From Doris montereyensis (Eukaryota > Mollusca > Gastropoda > Nudibranchia > Dorididae), in assembly GCA_037039925.1 (NCBI GenBank), contig JAXRKP010000945.1, forward strand, positions 92,501-156,500: a DNA stretch of 64,000 nt, in the 5' to 3' direction. Positions within the stretch are counted from its first letter, which is position 1, and every line of letters starts with the position of its first letter. Shown piece after piece: positions 37,622 through 64,000 of the stretch. Below the pieces are notes generated by a model. It had not been told where the DNA came from. It worked only from the letters and a program-made list of their open reading frames with translations, and searched no databases. The translations under genes and the position numbers were made by a program.

Positions 37622-38117
37622 AAAAAGTTAGATCTGGTGTCAAAATCGTTGTCAATTCTTCAAATGTGGCTTTGGGCACACGAAAGTAATTGAAGAATTT
37701 GGACTCATCTTCTTGAAGTTCTTCATATAAGGCCTCTTAGCAGTCTTAGTAATATGTGAGAAACAATGGGATGAACCCAAAATCTTCTTTGTCGCTTTCT
37801 TTTTTTAAAGATTCTTCTCTTCACCATGATGAAAGCCACCCTGACTCTCCGATCATCCATGTTGAACTGAGCGGTAGCGTTAAATGTCGCCCCGTGTGGC
37901 TACCACACAAAAATAGGCGACACTTTCTGTGCAGTATTTACTGCGCGACAATTGTAGCTCGTCTGTCAAGGCCTTTAGAGAGTTAAAGCCATCTGAAAAT
38001 GCCGATCAAAATTTGTATGGCTGGCATATTTGAAATATAGAACACCGCATTGGTTCTCTGTCACAACTATTCCAACCCTCTTTATTTTGTCTTGTCACCA
38101 ATGCGCACAAACTTACA

Positions 38118-38163
<46 letters not shown>

Positions 38164-38168
38164 ACACG
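38118..38168 (+). repeat. (CA)n microsatellite
   Basis: About 23 CA units with slight interruption. Confidence 0.9.
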
Positions 38169-38596
38169 CCGTATCGAGAACGTAGAAAACCGGAAATGAT
38201 GACGTAGACCCTCCTCTCGGGTGTATGGCATTTGGAGCATTACTATTTACTTTATTTCAAAGGAAACCGCTATGTGAAATTTGGAGCACTACATTTTTGG
38301 CGTTCAGTATCGAATGCAAGTCACCCAGTCAGTTTACTACCGATTAATGAATAGTTTTAAAAAAGTAAACACTTCCCATCTGCGTGTGTACAGACTTCAG
38401 ACTGTCTCATGATATGAGGCGCATTGAAAATGTTTATTTCATTGAAAATTGTTAAAAACATAAAAAGGCATGAAGAAGAAATATTCGAGCTTTGTATTTA
38501 CAGAGTTGTTGGTGGCAGTGAAGTGTGGCATATTGACTGAATGTACTGAAATCTTGTCATGGTTCCATCAGTAAATGACCCCTGGATTGATGAAAT

Positions 38597-38791
38597 TCAT
38601 TCTCTCTTCTTGACATCTTTCGCTTTGCCAGTCCTTAGGTTTTCTGTGGACTGCAGTTTGAATTTGCACCCAGCCATAATTTCCTGTTGTCGGTCAGTGA
38701 GCTCAAATACCGATGGGTGGGCTGTGTAAAACAAGCTGTTGAGATGCTTGTGGAACGATTCGCACCCGTTAGTTGTCCTTTTCCGATCCAC
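38597..38791 (-). pseudogene. MULE-like transposase C-terminal fragment
   Basis: RTTNGCESFHKHLNSLFYTA followed by HPSVFELTD matches the conserved block after the catalytic core in Mutator-like/FLYWCH-associated transposases, in which the consensus is R.TN..E.WH..FNS.....HP..F.F.D. No catalytic DDE region is readable nearby, so this is a fragment. Confidence 0.6.
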
Positions 38792-38856
38792 ATCTGTAAT
38801 CGCCCATGATCAATGTTGGCTTGCCTCTGCTTGTCTCTGCTAACCGCATCGCCATG

Positions 38857-39760
38857 TTGCCTTCTTTCTGTCGTCTTCTGGTGTCATCGTAGTAGAATTG
38901 AGAATGTTGAGTGAGGACAGTGGGAAAACGGACTTGCTTTTGTTCCTATGGAGCGGACCCCATAGAGCCAATGAGAGCAAGTGTTTATAAACCACTGTGA
39001 ACAGTTATTATCGTGCATGTTTTGTGAAGTCATTCTGACCGTCAGTAGCTTTTGTTTTTACTACCAAGACGTTTTTTTTAAACTAAAAAATCCAATGACA
39101 GCCAAAAGTTAAAAATTAATACAATTTAGATTGTGTAGGGTGGGGATATTTATTTATAAAATCTAAGTCAATGTTAGGTGAGTGACAGAGCTTTCGCCAA
39201 CCTAGATGCGAAGTGTATAAATCGGCCGTCGATACTATGGTCGATACCATGATGCTCCAAATGTCATACTGCATTTTTACTTAATTTTCGATTGTGCTCC
39301 AAATGTCACATTTAAAATTTTTTAGTGCTCAAATGTCAGAATCCCCATTTTGCCTTCTTTCTGTCGTCTTCTGGTGTCGTCGTAGTAGAATTGAGAATGT
39401 TGAGTGAGGTCAGTGGGAAAACGGACTTGCTTATGTACCTATGGAGCGGACCCCATAGAGCCAATGAGAGCAAGTGTTTATAAACCACTGTGAACATTTT
39501 TATCGTGCATGTTTTGTGAAGTCATTCTGACCGTCAGTAGCTTTTGTTTTTACTACAAAGACGTTTTTTTATACTAAAAAAATCCAATGACAGCCAAAAG
39601 TTAAAAATTAATACAATTTAGATTGTGTAGAGTGGGGAGACTTATTTATAAAATCTAAGTCAATGTTAGATGAGTGACAGAGTTTTCACCAACGCAGATG
39701 CGAAGTGTATAAATCGGCCGTCGATACTATGGTCGATACTATGGTCGATACTATGGTGCT
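38857..39760 (+). repeat. Tandem duplication, two copies offset by 493 bp
   Basis: 38857-39262 and 39350-39757 agree almost base for base, from TTGCCTTCTTTCTGTCGTC to GTCGATACTATGGTCGATAC. The second copy has an extra GTCGATACTATG unit. Divergence is a few percent by eye. Confidence 0.88.
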
Positions 39761-39905
39761 CCAAATGTCATACTGCATTTTTTTTCGATAGTGCTCCAAA
39801 TGTCATACATTTTTATTCGATAGTGCTCCAAATGTCATACTGCCTCGATAGTGCTCCAAATGTCACATTAAAATGTTTTAGTGCTTCAAATGTCAGACTC
39901 CCCCC

Positions 39906-40880
39906 CCCCCCCCCACCAATCCCCGTCCCCGAGAGAATTTTTGACTGAACATAAAAGTATAGGGACTTGTCATCTGTAAAATCTGATTGCATATTTGAAT
40001 TCAGCGACTCAAATATATCCTGTTTTTGCGTGGAAATACAAAATTAAGTATTAGGTGAGGAGAAACTATTTTTTTATTAGAATCAGCCATTTAATGCGTA
40101 TTCCTGTGGTGAAGTCTAGAGTCTCAAGATCTAGATTTACATCCACTTTTCTCCCCCGACGGAAAGCGCAGAGGCAAGCGCAGTGCCAGTGTCACGCGTG
40201 TCAGTCCCAAAGCAATACATCTTTTTTCTTTCTTATCGCACTACGCAACCCCAACCACCGCGCGTCTTGTTCAACGTCAGCCGCCTTAAAACTTTGGAAA
40301 ATATGTCCGAAGTCCCTCTTGCACGTGTGCGAAGATGTGTGTCAGCGTTCAAAACGGTGTTGACTCAAATTTGTTCCGTTTCTCCAGGATAAAATTTTGC
40401 CGTTGCCTTGAAATGACAGCAGAGTCAACCAGTTGCTGTATTATTTATAGGTTCTGTTTGTTGCTGGTTAAACAGATATACATTGATGATGAGTGTCGGA
40501 CATGACCTTGATAACTATATTCAGTGAAATTCATTCTGGTTTAAGATTGTTTTGAACTGATCACTACATCTCATCGATAATGTCTAAAAGGACTTTTAAA
40601 GAAACCCGTGAATGTACTAAATGTATTACATGCCAGACCAACACATGAAAACTAACAATGTCCTTCCAAAACAAAACGCTTCAAAGTTCAAGGGTACAAA
40701 ACCTTCAAAATGATCATACACGAATTTCTTTGCCACACAACGGAAGATGAGTTAAGCTCAGCCATTTGTGATGTGTAGATGATCTTGTGTGTCTAAGTGG
40801 CAACCATGTTGTAATGCTCTTAAACTTCAACGGTTTGATGAAATCCCTCCTCTGATTATTTTTGTAGATTGACAAAACTG
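39906..40880. other. Unassigned interval with a locally GC-richer stretch
   Basis: 40140-40350 is richer in CG dinucleotides than its surroundings and has open frames in two registers. No domain is recognisable and no donor site convincingly ends an exon, so I do not call a gene. Confidence 0.35.
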
Positions 40881-40884
40881 GTGC

Positions 40885-42260
40885 TGAGTAAGATATTTTG
40901 AGTTATTAACAAAAACAATTCTGTGAAATTAGGATAGAAACTTTCTTTGTAAATCATGACTTTATAGATAAAACAAATAACAAATAATTAAGAGAAAACA
41001 AAAGACGCCACTGGTAAAATTTACAAGCAATTTCTCTAGTGGTCATTATGTCAATATTATTTGTGTCATAAAGTAAATAAGGCGATAATAGACGGTTTTC
41101 TCTTAAATATGTTTTATAGTATAGCAGAATTTGTCTTCACAACTTCATGTACAAACTTGTTTAAATGTGAAATAAGATGAAAATTATTTTTTTTAACATT
41201 CCAAATCTTGCCAAGGTTTTGTTTACTTCCAAGATGACATAGAAGACATCGGCAAACAGATCATCAACCAAGTATTCTCTTTTTGACAGTGTTTGCCTGT
41301 AGAAGATGATTGTCACAAAGAGGTAATGACGCTCAGTCAACTTATCATTTTTAGCTCTGTACAGAGAGCAAGAGCAGGAACTGACAGCGCAGAGAAACAG
41401 AAACGCTATAGCAATTACAAAAAAATGTCAATCCCTCTATACGTTGGACTAAAAATCCGCTGCCAAACACGAACGAAATGTTTAGTTGATAGGACTAATG
41501 GACACTGCCAATTATGAATCCGAGTGTGCTGTTTATATTTTTACAACTGCTGCTTTATTGAGTATAATCCATCATTGATTCAATGAAGCTGGGGATGTCC
41601 TTATTTCAACATTAACAGAAGAACAACATCCAAACATAAAAAAAATATTTCAATTTGCCAACATAACTTACAGAAGTGATGCAGATTAATTTTCAAGTTG
41701 CTTAACATAATTGTTTAGTGTTCAAGAGCACATGGTCAAATTGTCAATGCAAGCTTCCGGAAACCTTTCATTTATAGCTTTCAATGCTGTTGCCTACAGA
41801 AAATGAAGATCATTTTGATAATAGTGTTTGCTCATATCGCCACCGTGAAGTATGGAATGCTGTTGAATATTCAACCCAGGACAGACACCAGTCATTGCCG
41901 TTGATCAACCATTCCTTCCAAAAGTTCATTGATTCAAGAGAATTCGGAGAAAACAAAATTGATATTTTCTTGGTGGGTTGCAAAATTTGATCAGTCTAGG
42001 AAGGTTTTTTTTTTCTATATACAAAATAAAGATCTGGACAGGAGAAATACGGAGATGAAACAAAATTGAGTTTATATCAATTAATTTCTTGTTTTCCATG
42101 GACCACACAAATTAGAGATGGCTTTTCTTAAAATGGTTCCTACCTCCTGCGGAAGTGAATGGATGTGGAGGCAATAACAAAACATGGACTGTGTGGGCCT
42201 GGTACAGTTGCTCCAAGCAGATTCAATGTTGAAGTGAATTCAATGACTCATCTTAAGCGT
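40885..42260 (+). repeat. Longer member of a shortened-copy pair
   Basis: Shares ordered words with 42379-43000: GAGTAAGATATTTTGAGTTA, TTTCTCTAGTGGTCATTATG, TCTTCACAACTTCATGT, GATCAGTCTAGGAAGG and AATAACAAAACATGGACTGT. No gene is supported; the small open frames here are not kept between the copies. Confidence 0.6.
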
Positions 42261-42378
42261 TGCTTGTAAGAAGGCATGCGCATATAACTGTAAAAAAAAT
42301 TACCAATTGCATTTTTATATGTGTTTGTTTATGTGCGCAAGATGCTGGCAAAGTAATGCTCTTAAAGTTTCCGGCAAT

Positions 42379-43000
42379 TGAGTAAGATATTTTGAGTTAA
42401 TGTAATTAGGTGACTTTCTTTGTAAAATTATTTTAAACAAATAACAAAAGCAGAAGACTCGAAATTTCTCTAGTGGTCATTATGGTCAAATTAAAGGAAT
42501 ACGATAATAGACGTTGGAACATTTTCTTCACAACTTCATGTTAGTTTAAATGTTTAACAAATTAAAACATCGGCAAACAATGGCTCTGTATTGGTCAGTG
42601 TAATGGTCAGTTCAGGACTTATTCTTAAGTAAAGCAAACCCAAATACTTATATTTCAATTTTCTGTTTAAATTTGCTTATTTGTTCAATTGGTCAAATTG
42701 TCAATTTAGCCGGACGTTCATAACACTGGTCATACGATCATCATAGTGTTTGCTCTTGTCAATGTTAAGTTATGATAAATTACTGTCCTTCCATAACACA
42801 TTCACACACGTTGTTCTCAAAATTTGATCAGTCTAGGAAGGTTTTTTTTTTCTATATATACAAAATAAAGTGGACAGAGAATACGGAGAAAACAAAATTG
42901 ATATATTTCTTGGTGGGCTGCATGTACTATGGCGGAAGTGAATGGAAGGCAATAACAAAACATGGACTGTGTGGGCCTGGTCATGCAGGCATGCGCGTGA
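42379..43000 (+). repeat. Shortened copy of 40885-42260
   Basis: The same anchor words in nearly the same order, but spread over about 600 instead of 1300 bases through many internal deletions. It runs into a satellite array. Confidence 0.6.
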
Positions 43001-43870
43001 ATTACCGCCGCATACTTTATTGTCTCCAACAAGATGCTTACTTTCCGGCAATTGACGATGAAACAATTAGAAGCGACAAAGCTTTCGAAATATGGTGCAA
43101 GGAAATTAAAGGCATGTCGTGGAACATTTTCTACTAGTCATTGATCATTAAAACTAAGCTCACGATCTTAAAATTCACCTGATCAGTAAGATCACTGGTC
43201 AGTTTTGTCATCCACGGTTCATCATTATAGCACGTATCAGTAATAAGTTATGATTAATTACTCTGACCTTCTGAGTCATTTATTGACGATCAGGAAGTTT
43301 TTTTTATATATACAAATGTAGTGGACATTTTACTGGTCAGTTTTAGTCATTTACAGTAAAACGGCCATCATAGTTTGTCAATTGTGAGCTATGATAACTT
43401 TGCACCGCCTTTCCATAAAACATTTATCGACGATTATACGTTGTTCTGAGAATGTGGTCAGCCCAGGGAGTTTTCTTTAAACATACAAATAAAGTGGACA
43501 TTCCACTGGTCAGTTTTGGTAATTCACGGTCAAACGGTCAATATAGTCTTTGCGCTTGTCAATAATAAGTTATAATAATTTTACTCTGCCCTTTCATGAG
43601 GCATTCATTAGCGATCAGGAAATTTAAAAAAATTATACAAATAAAGTGGGCATTTAACTGGCCAGTTCTGGTCATTCACGGTCAAACGGTCATCATAGTG
43701 TTTACGCTTGTCGATAATAAGTTATGGTAACTTTTACTCTGCCCTTCCATGAAACATTTATTGACGATTATACACGTTGTTTTCACAGTTTTGTCAGCTC
43801 AGGAAGTTTTATACTATACGACTATAGTGGACATTTCACTGGTCAGTTGTGGTCATTCAGCGTACTTTCT
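42690..43870 (+). repeat. Satellite-like array, about six units of 135-180 bp
   Basis: Each unit has ACTGGTCAGTT, ACGGTCAAACGGTCATCATA-type sequence, GTCAATAATAAGTTATGAT, CTCTGCCCTTCCAT, GACGAT, CAGGAAGTTTT and ATACAAATAAAGTGGACATT in this order. Phase points are near 43193, 43329, 43505, 43658 and 43839. No coding. Confidence 0.8.
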
Positions 43871-44024
43871 CAGGGTGGTTCTATATCCATAAATCTCAAT
43901 ACAATCATGGAGTTTTAAAAATGATTCAACATGCAATAATAAATCAGGGCTCTTGAACACGTTTAAAAAATAAATAAATTTTTAATCACTACCGGTTTGT
44001 CTAAATTAGCTTAAATTTTTATCA

Positions 44025-44900
44025 TATGGTTGCCATGGGAACGCCGCCATCTTGGATGTTCATTGCGAAAATACGTACAACTAGGCTTTTGTAGTTTTTA
44101 ACAAACTTGGCTGTAACTTCGCACACATTTATTAGGTTCAATATGTAGCCGCTCTTAGTAGCTTATTTGGATAAATTAAACGGTTTTGATTTTATGAATT
44201 TTTTGACAATGCATACAGCAACCTTTCCAAGTTTTTGCCAATTCAATCACAAAATCAATATTTTTGCAACGATTTGAAGATATATCAAAAATCGTTCTAC
44301 AGACGAAAATTTGTTTTGCGTCATACATGCTATATACCAAAATTGGGGGCAATCGGACAATAAATTTAAAAATAGATCACAAATCACTGTCAAAAAGTCA
44401 TTTTGAAAAAGCATTTTAAACAAGTGTGTTCGTTATTTGAATGTTTTTTCGCATCTAAACCTCGAAAAGAATAGTATGATACTTTGAAACGTCATACAAT
44501 ATTGAGAGGCTCACAACAAAATACTTCTTGTCGACCCTATTTCAACTGCTCTACTCTGGGTCACATATGCTTATGTCGGCTGGCATTTTTTTCTTAGAAC
44601 AGGTGCGCAGAATATCTCTTGTAATTTGCTTCCGATGTCAGCTAATATTGAAAATGATTCTCTAAAGCACATGCTGCGGATACACTACTTTGTGATACTT
44701 AAAATGAGTACCAACTTATTATACTTTAGACACAATTTCCGGCTTTCATGATACAACCGATGTGTTGAAGGTTAGGCCGATATCGTGTTAAAAAACATTT
44801 GTATAAAATATAATGATCAGTATTGAGCTTTTTATGGTATCAATATAATGGGAATAAAAGTCCGATTTGTGGTAAAAATGCCTTCCTCACCCCCCCCCAA
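44025..44900 (-). mobile_element. Non-autonomous dispersed element, copy 3 (inverted)
   Basis: Starts at the X-box-like GTTGCCATGGGAAC (44029-44042) with CGCCGCCATCTTGG after it, and ends at GGCATTTTTACC (minus) beside a C run at 44890. This is the reverse of copies 1 and 2 with more divergence. Confidence 0.65.
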
Positions 44901-45114
44901 GATAGAGATGGTAAGACGGAGGAAAACTTAGGGAGAGATGCAGACGTTGACGCTGAATAGGGATGACTGGCGGCTCTCTGTTGATGGCCTGTGCTCTGCA
45001 TGGGGCTGAGAGGCAAACAACAACAATACGGCATATCAAAGGGCGTTAGCAAGATAAAAGTAAGCCTATGTTTTTAAAATGAAGAATTCTAGTCTCCTCT
45101 TACTTTGGGTACGA

Positions 45115-45720
45115 ATGGGGTTTACGCATCGTCCATAGCGGTCACGTGATAATGGTGTTTACATCGGTTAGCAACGCCGATGCGTGCATTGTTAGTACAT
45201 ACATCGAAGAAGACTTAGATTTTGTTCTGCGTTGACTGATATTAGTGATATTATGTTTTCGCTTTGCGTTGAGCTCATTCGGAAAAATGACAAATCATTG
45301 CACTGCTTTTACATGTTTTAACCTCTGACCAGGAATGTAACAAAACCTGCGATTTTGAAAGTGGATTGCATGTATCAAGAGACTAGATCTAGATCTACAT
45401 TTAAAGTTAACGAAGTACAGTGTCTTATGTTCTCTGCCCTTTGCTGAAGATGCCTTCCAGTATCAAACTCTTACTGGTAGGTGGATTTGGTGCGTATTGT
45501 TTCATTAGAAATTGAAGGAAACTAGTACTAGATTTAGTAGTTATGGCTTGTAACCATAATATAATAGGGCCCATTATCTTATTAGATCTCATCTCTCATT
45601 CGGAGTTTCCTTACTCAGCAGGGAGTTTGTGTCAGAGGTGAGAACACCACACATGCCCAGACTCAGATACTGTCCTGTACATAGCCAATGGATCTTTAAC
45701 GTGCTTCTTATCCCCTCATT
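45115..45720 (+). repeat. Dispersed repeat, copy 2 (first copy at 29480-30090)
   Basis: The same ordered blocks as the 29-kb copy with several short insertions. Located 0.7 kb upstream of PIGU. Confidence 0.7.
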
Positions 45721-46074
45721 TTCCCTTCAAAATCATATGCCCTGGACCTTCATGCCGTTTGGTGTGGCCAAAGTAATTGAGTTTATGAGCACTGACAAAA
45801 TGTTTCAATCATCCTTCGTTTACCTTTACCTCTTCTCTTTTATAGCTATATTGGTTGTGTTTTCAGCTCATGCAACTCCTAACGACATGAAGGTCCAGGA
45901 AGTATTCTTTTGGAGGGGGAAATGAGGGGATAAGAAGCAGAGGAAAGACGACGCAGAAGATAGTAGAAAGGTATAGAGGAAGCAATTTGGATAAAGAAGA
46001 GCAGACAGGACATAGAAACATTAGAAACATTCGAAGGTGCTGTCCACTGTCAATGTCAGGGGTGCAGCGTGTTA

Positions 46075-46145
46075 TTGGATGTTACGTAGTCGATGATACC
46101 CATACACCAAAAGGTAGAATGGGAACTGATAAAGAAAGAAGATAG
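46075..46145 (+). mobile_element. 3' end of a LINE (severely 5'-truncated)
   Basis: ACCCATACACCAAAAGGTAG, AATGGGAACTGATAAAGAAA matches the terminal sequence of the LINE ending at 18640. Confidence 0.6.
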
Positions 46146-46385
46146 AAGTCGATGGTGGTGACATTAGATAGTCATCATCATCTACCCCGTATTGCTTTTG
46201 ATAATTTACAATTGTCAATGAAATTTTGCACTGCTATTGTTGTTCTTGTTGATTATGTTAGTATTGAGAACATTGCACTTACTAGAACGACCTTCTAAGC
46301 GCTCTTGGTGATTTGTGGTACAGACAGGTCACCAATTACAATAGACCTCAGTCATCGGCTCTACACTTTTTCTTTATTAATCAAA

Positions 46386-61737
<15,352 letters not shown>

Positions 61738-61792
61738 ATGAAAGCGTCCATTGTTATATAAAGTATGAAATAATGAATCAAATGAACGTGAG

Positions 61793-61798
61793 AATAAA
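61793..61798 (+). terminator. PIGU polyadenylation signal AATAAA
   Basis: AATAAA 56 bases after the stop codon, at the expected position for a short 3'UTR. Confidence 0.6.
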
Positions 61799-61799
61799 T

Positions 61800-62560
61800 G
61801 CTGTAGCTCTTTTTTTGTGTGTAGTTTGTAATATTTTTCTGCAAGAAAATAGTGTGATTTGTTTGCAACGCTAACGTTGTATGACATGATGTTATTACTG
61901 TTTCCATTTTTATTAAAACCACTCTTATCCTGTGATCGACTTTAAAAATCCATCGAAGACAAAAAAGAAACAAAGAGAAGAAAGCAAAAACAATGAACGA
62001 TAGGAGGGAACAAAAGTGGCAAACACGTAATTTAAAGTATGTGATGTAAACAGATAAGTTATTGATTATTTGTTATTCATATCAGATGAAAATTCTAATT
62101 ACGGCAAAAAAGTATAGAAAATAGTTGTCAATATTTTCTATTTATATTATCCTTCGTACGTCAAGTGAACAGTTTTGAATGTGCTTTCGGCCAGTCTTTT
62201 TATGTGACATTTTATCTAATTTTAATTGCTTGTATAGTAAAGCTTTAAGTAAGTTGCAATGTTCGTGGGATTTGCGTTTTTAAATAAAATAAGTCATCTA
62301 TTTTCAAATCGTCGAGTTTGCCTAGATCAACTCAATGTTGAGGATTTTCAGGGTTTGGTACAAATTTCACAATTCACAGCCCCTGGGCAGTTCACCCATG
62401 TGTGCTTTACTTTACTTGTGGTGCTGCACTCTTGTTTTTCCTGTCTCTTGTGTTGTGTGGTTACATTTAATGTACATCATGTTTTCTCTAGTGACATGGC
62501 TACTTCAAATTTTGACAAGTTTATAAAGGAGGGTTAGCATTACCAAAGCTATACCTGGGG
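61800..62560. other. Downstream of PIGU, no gene recognised
   Basis: AT-rich. A plus-strand open frame at 62259-62537 shows no family resemblance. Confidence 0.4.
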
Positions 62561-63150
62561 GGGGGGGGGATGGTGAGCAGCTCATAGTTGGTGCTATTTC
62601 TTTCATTTCACTTCTTTACATCTGTTTCTTGTGGCTGCTTGGCAGATGCTGCTGGCTTTCCTTTCCGTCACTGATTTTTCGTCTTTCTGTTTCCCCTTCT
62701 GAGATTGAGATCACCGGTAAATTTCAATGGAAAGAACACGTATGTGATGTTATAATCCCTTTCTTTTTAATTCACCTTGAGATGGCCACCGATGGAAAAT
62801 TGGGTCACTTATAATGAAACAAAATATAATTTGTAGACAGGAGCCAGTACCTAGTGCTAAAGTAGAAACATAATGGACATATCATAGGACTAAACAGATT
62901 CTTTGGAGATTTTTAAGCCTGTCACTGTCTAGCTCAAAAAAACTCTAAAACCACAGAATCCTCATTTAAGAGTGGCCCATAAATGTATAAGTGTATCATG
63001 GTTTCTGTAGCTTTTGAGTGGAGCAGGCTAGGTGTTCTGGATAAGATTAGGATGGTGTGGGTAGATTAGTATCCAACTTACCACAGGAACGTAGTCCAGG
63101 GCAATCATAAAAAGTTTTATCTCCGTATCCATATCTAAGTTCAAACATTG

Positions 63151-63357
63151 CATCTTTCATCACCCGCACGTATGACCTTGACTGTTCAATTGAGTAGTAC
63201 TTGCATCTTTCATCACCCGCACGTATGACCTTGACTGTACAATTGAGTAGTACTTGCATCTTTCATCACCCGCACTCATGACCGTGACTGTACAATTGAG
63301 TAGTACTTGCATCTTCCGTCACTCGCACGCATGACCTTACCTGTACAATTCAGTAGC
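63151..63357 (+). repeat. Four tandem copies of a 53-bp unit
   Basis: CATCTTTCATCACCCGCACG, TATGACCTTGACTGT, CAATTGAGTAGTACTTG begins at 63151, 63204, 63257 and 63310, with the last copy most diverged. Confidence 0.92.
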
Positions 63358-63494
63358 ATTAGAGTAGGTGGTGTGCGGGGCGCTGCTGGCAGGTACAACT
63401 TCTTTCCTTTCCTTCTCTCACTTATTGTTCATCTTAATTCACCCTGAGATCACCGCTTATGATGGACAAGGTGGTAAATTTCAATAAAACAAAC

Positions 63495-64000
63495 ACATCA
63501 ATGGTATTACTATAATGTTGTGAATTCTGTATTCATTGTGCGCATGGTCTTGCTCTATACAAATTGTACTTTAAAGGACGTCGTAAATTTTGCTCTCATA
63601 GTGTGAATAATACAACTCATGAACAAAACAAAGGAAGAACACAATTATTGTATCTTGAAAAGGTAGTCAAGAGCTATTCATGTTTTAGATAGCTGGATAG
63701 CTGTCTTTTACAACACGATTGTGATGAAAATGATGAGATTTACCCACATTTAACTCAGTGATAAGATGTAATTATAATCCTTGAAAGCTTATAATATTCT
63801 TCTGTGACATAAACCATTTCTCAGTTTGATTTAAGTCAATTTGCATATTTTGCTTATTTCATTTCATTATGACATAATTTAATTTTTGTGTGTTTTTGTT
63901 TTAAAAATTTCATGCTGCCTCTTTGCTGCTAATTCATTTGACAGCTTTCAACATGGAACTTTCAGTTTGAGTGTGTGTGGTTTAAATCAGAACGCATGCA
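63495..64000. other. Right edge, no gene recognised
   Basis: AT-rich with no coding or repeat signature visible. Confidence 0.4.

Larger units (their letters stand above)
34992..37984. mobile_element. Outer DNA transposon with inverted ends, carrying a MADF-like exon and a nested element
   Basis: The left end AAGGGCCTTGACAGACGAG (34992) is matched on the other strand at the right end by TAAAGGCCTTGACAGACGAG (to 37984). Similarity continues inward with GCAG.AATTACTGCGCAG-like sequence. Between them lie the inner long-TIR element and, at 37449, a short MADF-like frame. MADF proteins often accompany PIF/Harbinger-type transposases, but no transposase is visible, so the superfamily is open. The target duplication is not clear. 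Confidence 0.55.
38225..39905 (-). mobile_element. MULE-type DNA transposon remnant with repeated terminal motif
   Basis: Left side words CATTTGGAGCA at 38229 and AAATTTGGAGCACT at 38279 are the reverse complement of GTGCTCCAAATGTCA, present about seven times at 39245-39890. Between them lies a transposase C-terminal piece on the minus strand. The right side carries a tandem duplication of about 400 bp. Confidence 0.55.

Noticed and set aside
40055..40392. Possible exon in a GC-richer stretch
   Set aside because: Two overlapping frames, no domain and no convincing donor site.
42772..43137. 121-codon open frame as a gene
   Set aside because: It overlaps a shortened duplicate and a satellite unit; the longer copy does not keep the frame.
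45629..45925. 98-codon open frame
   Set aside because: It starts within a dispersed repeat whose other copy does not keep the frame.

Overview
This is an animal nuclear window, most likely from a mollusc and plausibly a gastropod. The evidence is a spliced metazoan gene (PIGU) with GT-AG introns, very long (CT)n, (GA)n, (GACA)n and (ATT)n tracts, islands of AGATCT repeats, tRNA-derived SINEs, and many degraded LINE, LTR and DNA-transposon remnants. The species cannot be named from the sequence alone. No bacterial-style operon, rRNA or intact CRISPR array is visible.

Three host genes can be supported. (1) 129-2614 (+) is an asteroid/ASTE1-like XPG-family gene behind a 5'UTR splice acceptor. 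It is readable end to end only by crossing about ten single-base frameshifts. (2) 32141-33653 (-) is the main coding exon of a 12-TM major facilitator of the oxalate:formate-antiporter/monocarboxylate-carrier type, with two frameshifts. (3) 46386-61737 (+) is the GPI-transamidase subunit PIGU. I resolved it into 12 exons that join in phase at ten of eleven junctions; it has two one-base frameshifts, one phase mismatch and one in-frame TAA.

The rest is mobile and repetitive. 5.4-9.0 kb holds a CT tract, a shortened CT-spattered copy of neighbouring sequence, and a decayed LINE. 9.57-10.6 kb holds a 30-bp minisatellite and a fossil mariner-like transposase. 12.0-14.3 kb holds a hammerhead-like motif, a LINE endonuclease fragment and the first copy of a dispersed element carrying YY1-like and RFX X-box-like sites. 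17.7-23.7 kb is a nested set: LINE 3' end, its (ATT)n tail, and a 4.5-kb gypsy-type LTR retrotransposon inserted within that tail. 27-31 kb holds more dispersed repeats. 35.0-38.0 kb is a transposon-in-transposon: an outer element with a MADF-like exon, and an inner long-TIR element encoding a PIN/FEN-like protein. 38.2-39.9 kb is a MULE-type remnant. 40.9-43.9 kb holds shortened copies and a satellite. The PIGU introns hold SINEs, including a head-to-head pair, and about ten same-orientation copies of a roughly 150-bp repeat.

A recurring theme is sequence quality. All three host genes carry isolated one-base indels in conserved exons, and three neighbouring segments look like deletion-riddled copies of each other beside CT tracts. 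I read this mainly as residual long-read consensus error and false duplication, with true pseudogenisation as the alternative to exclude.
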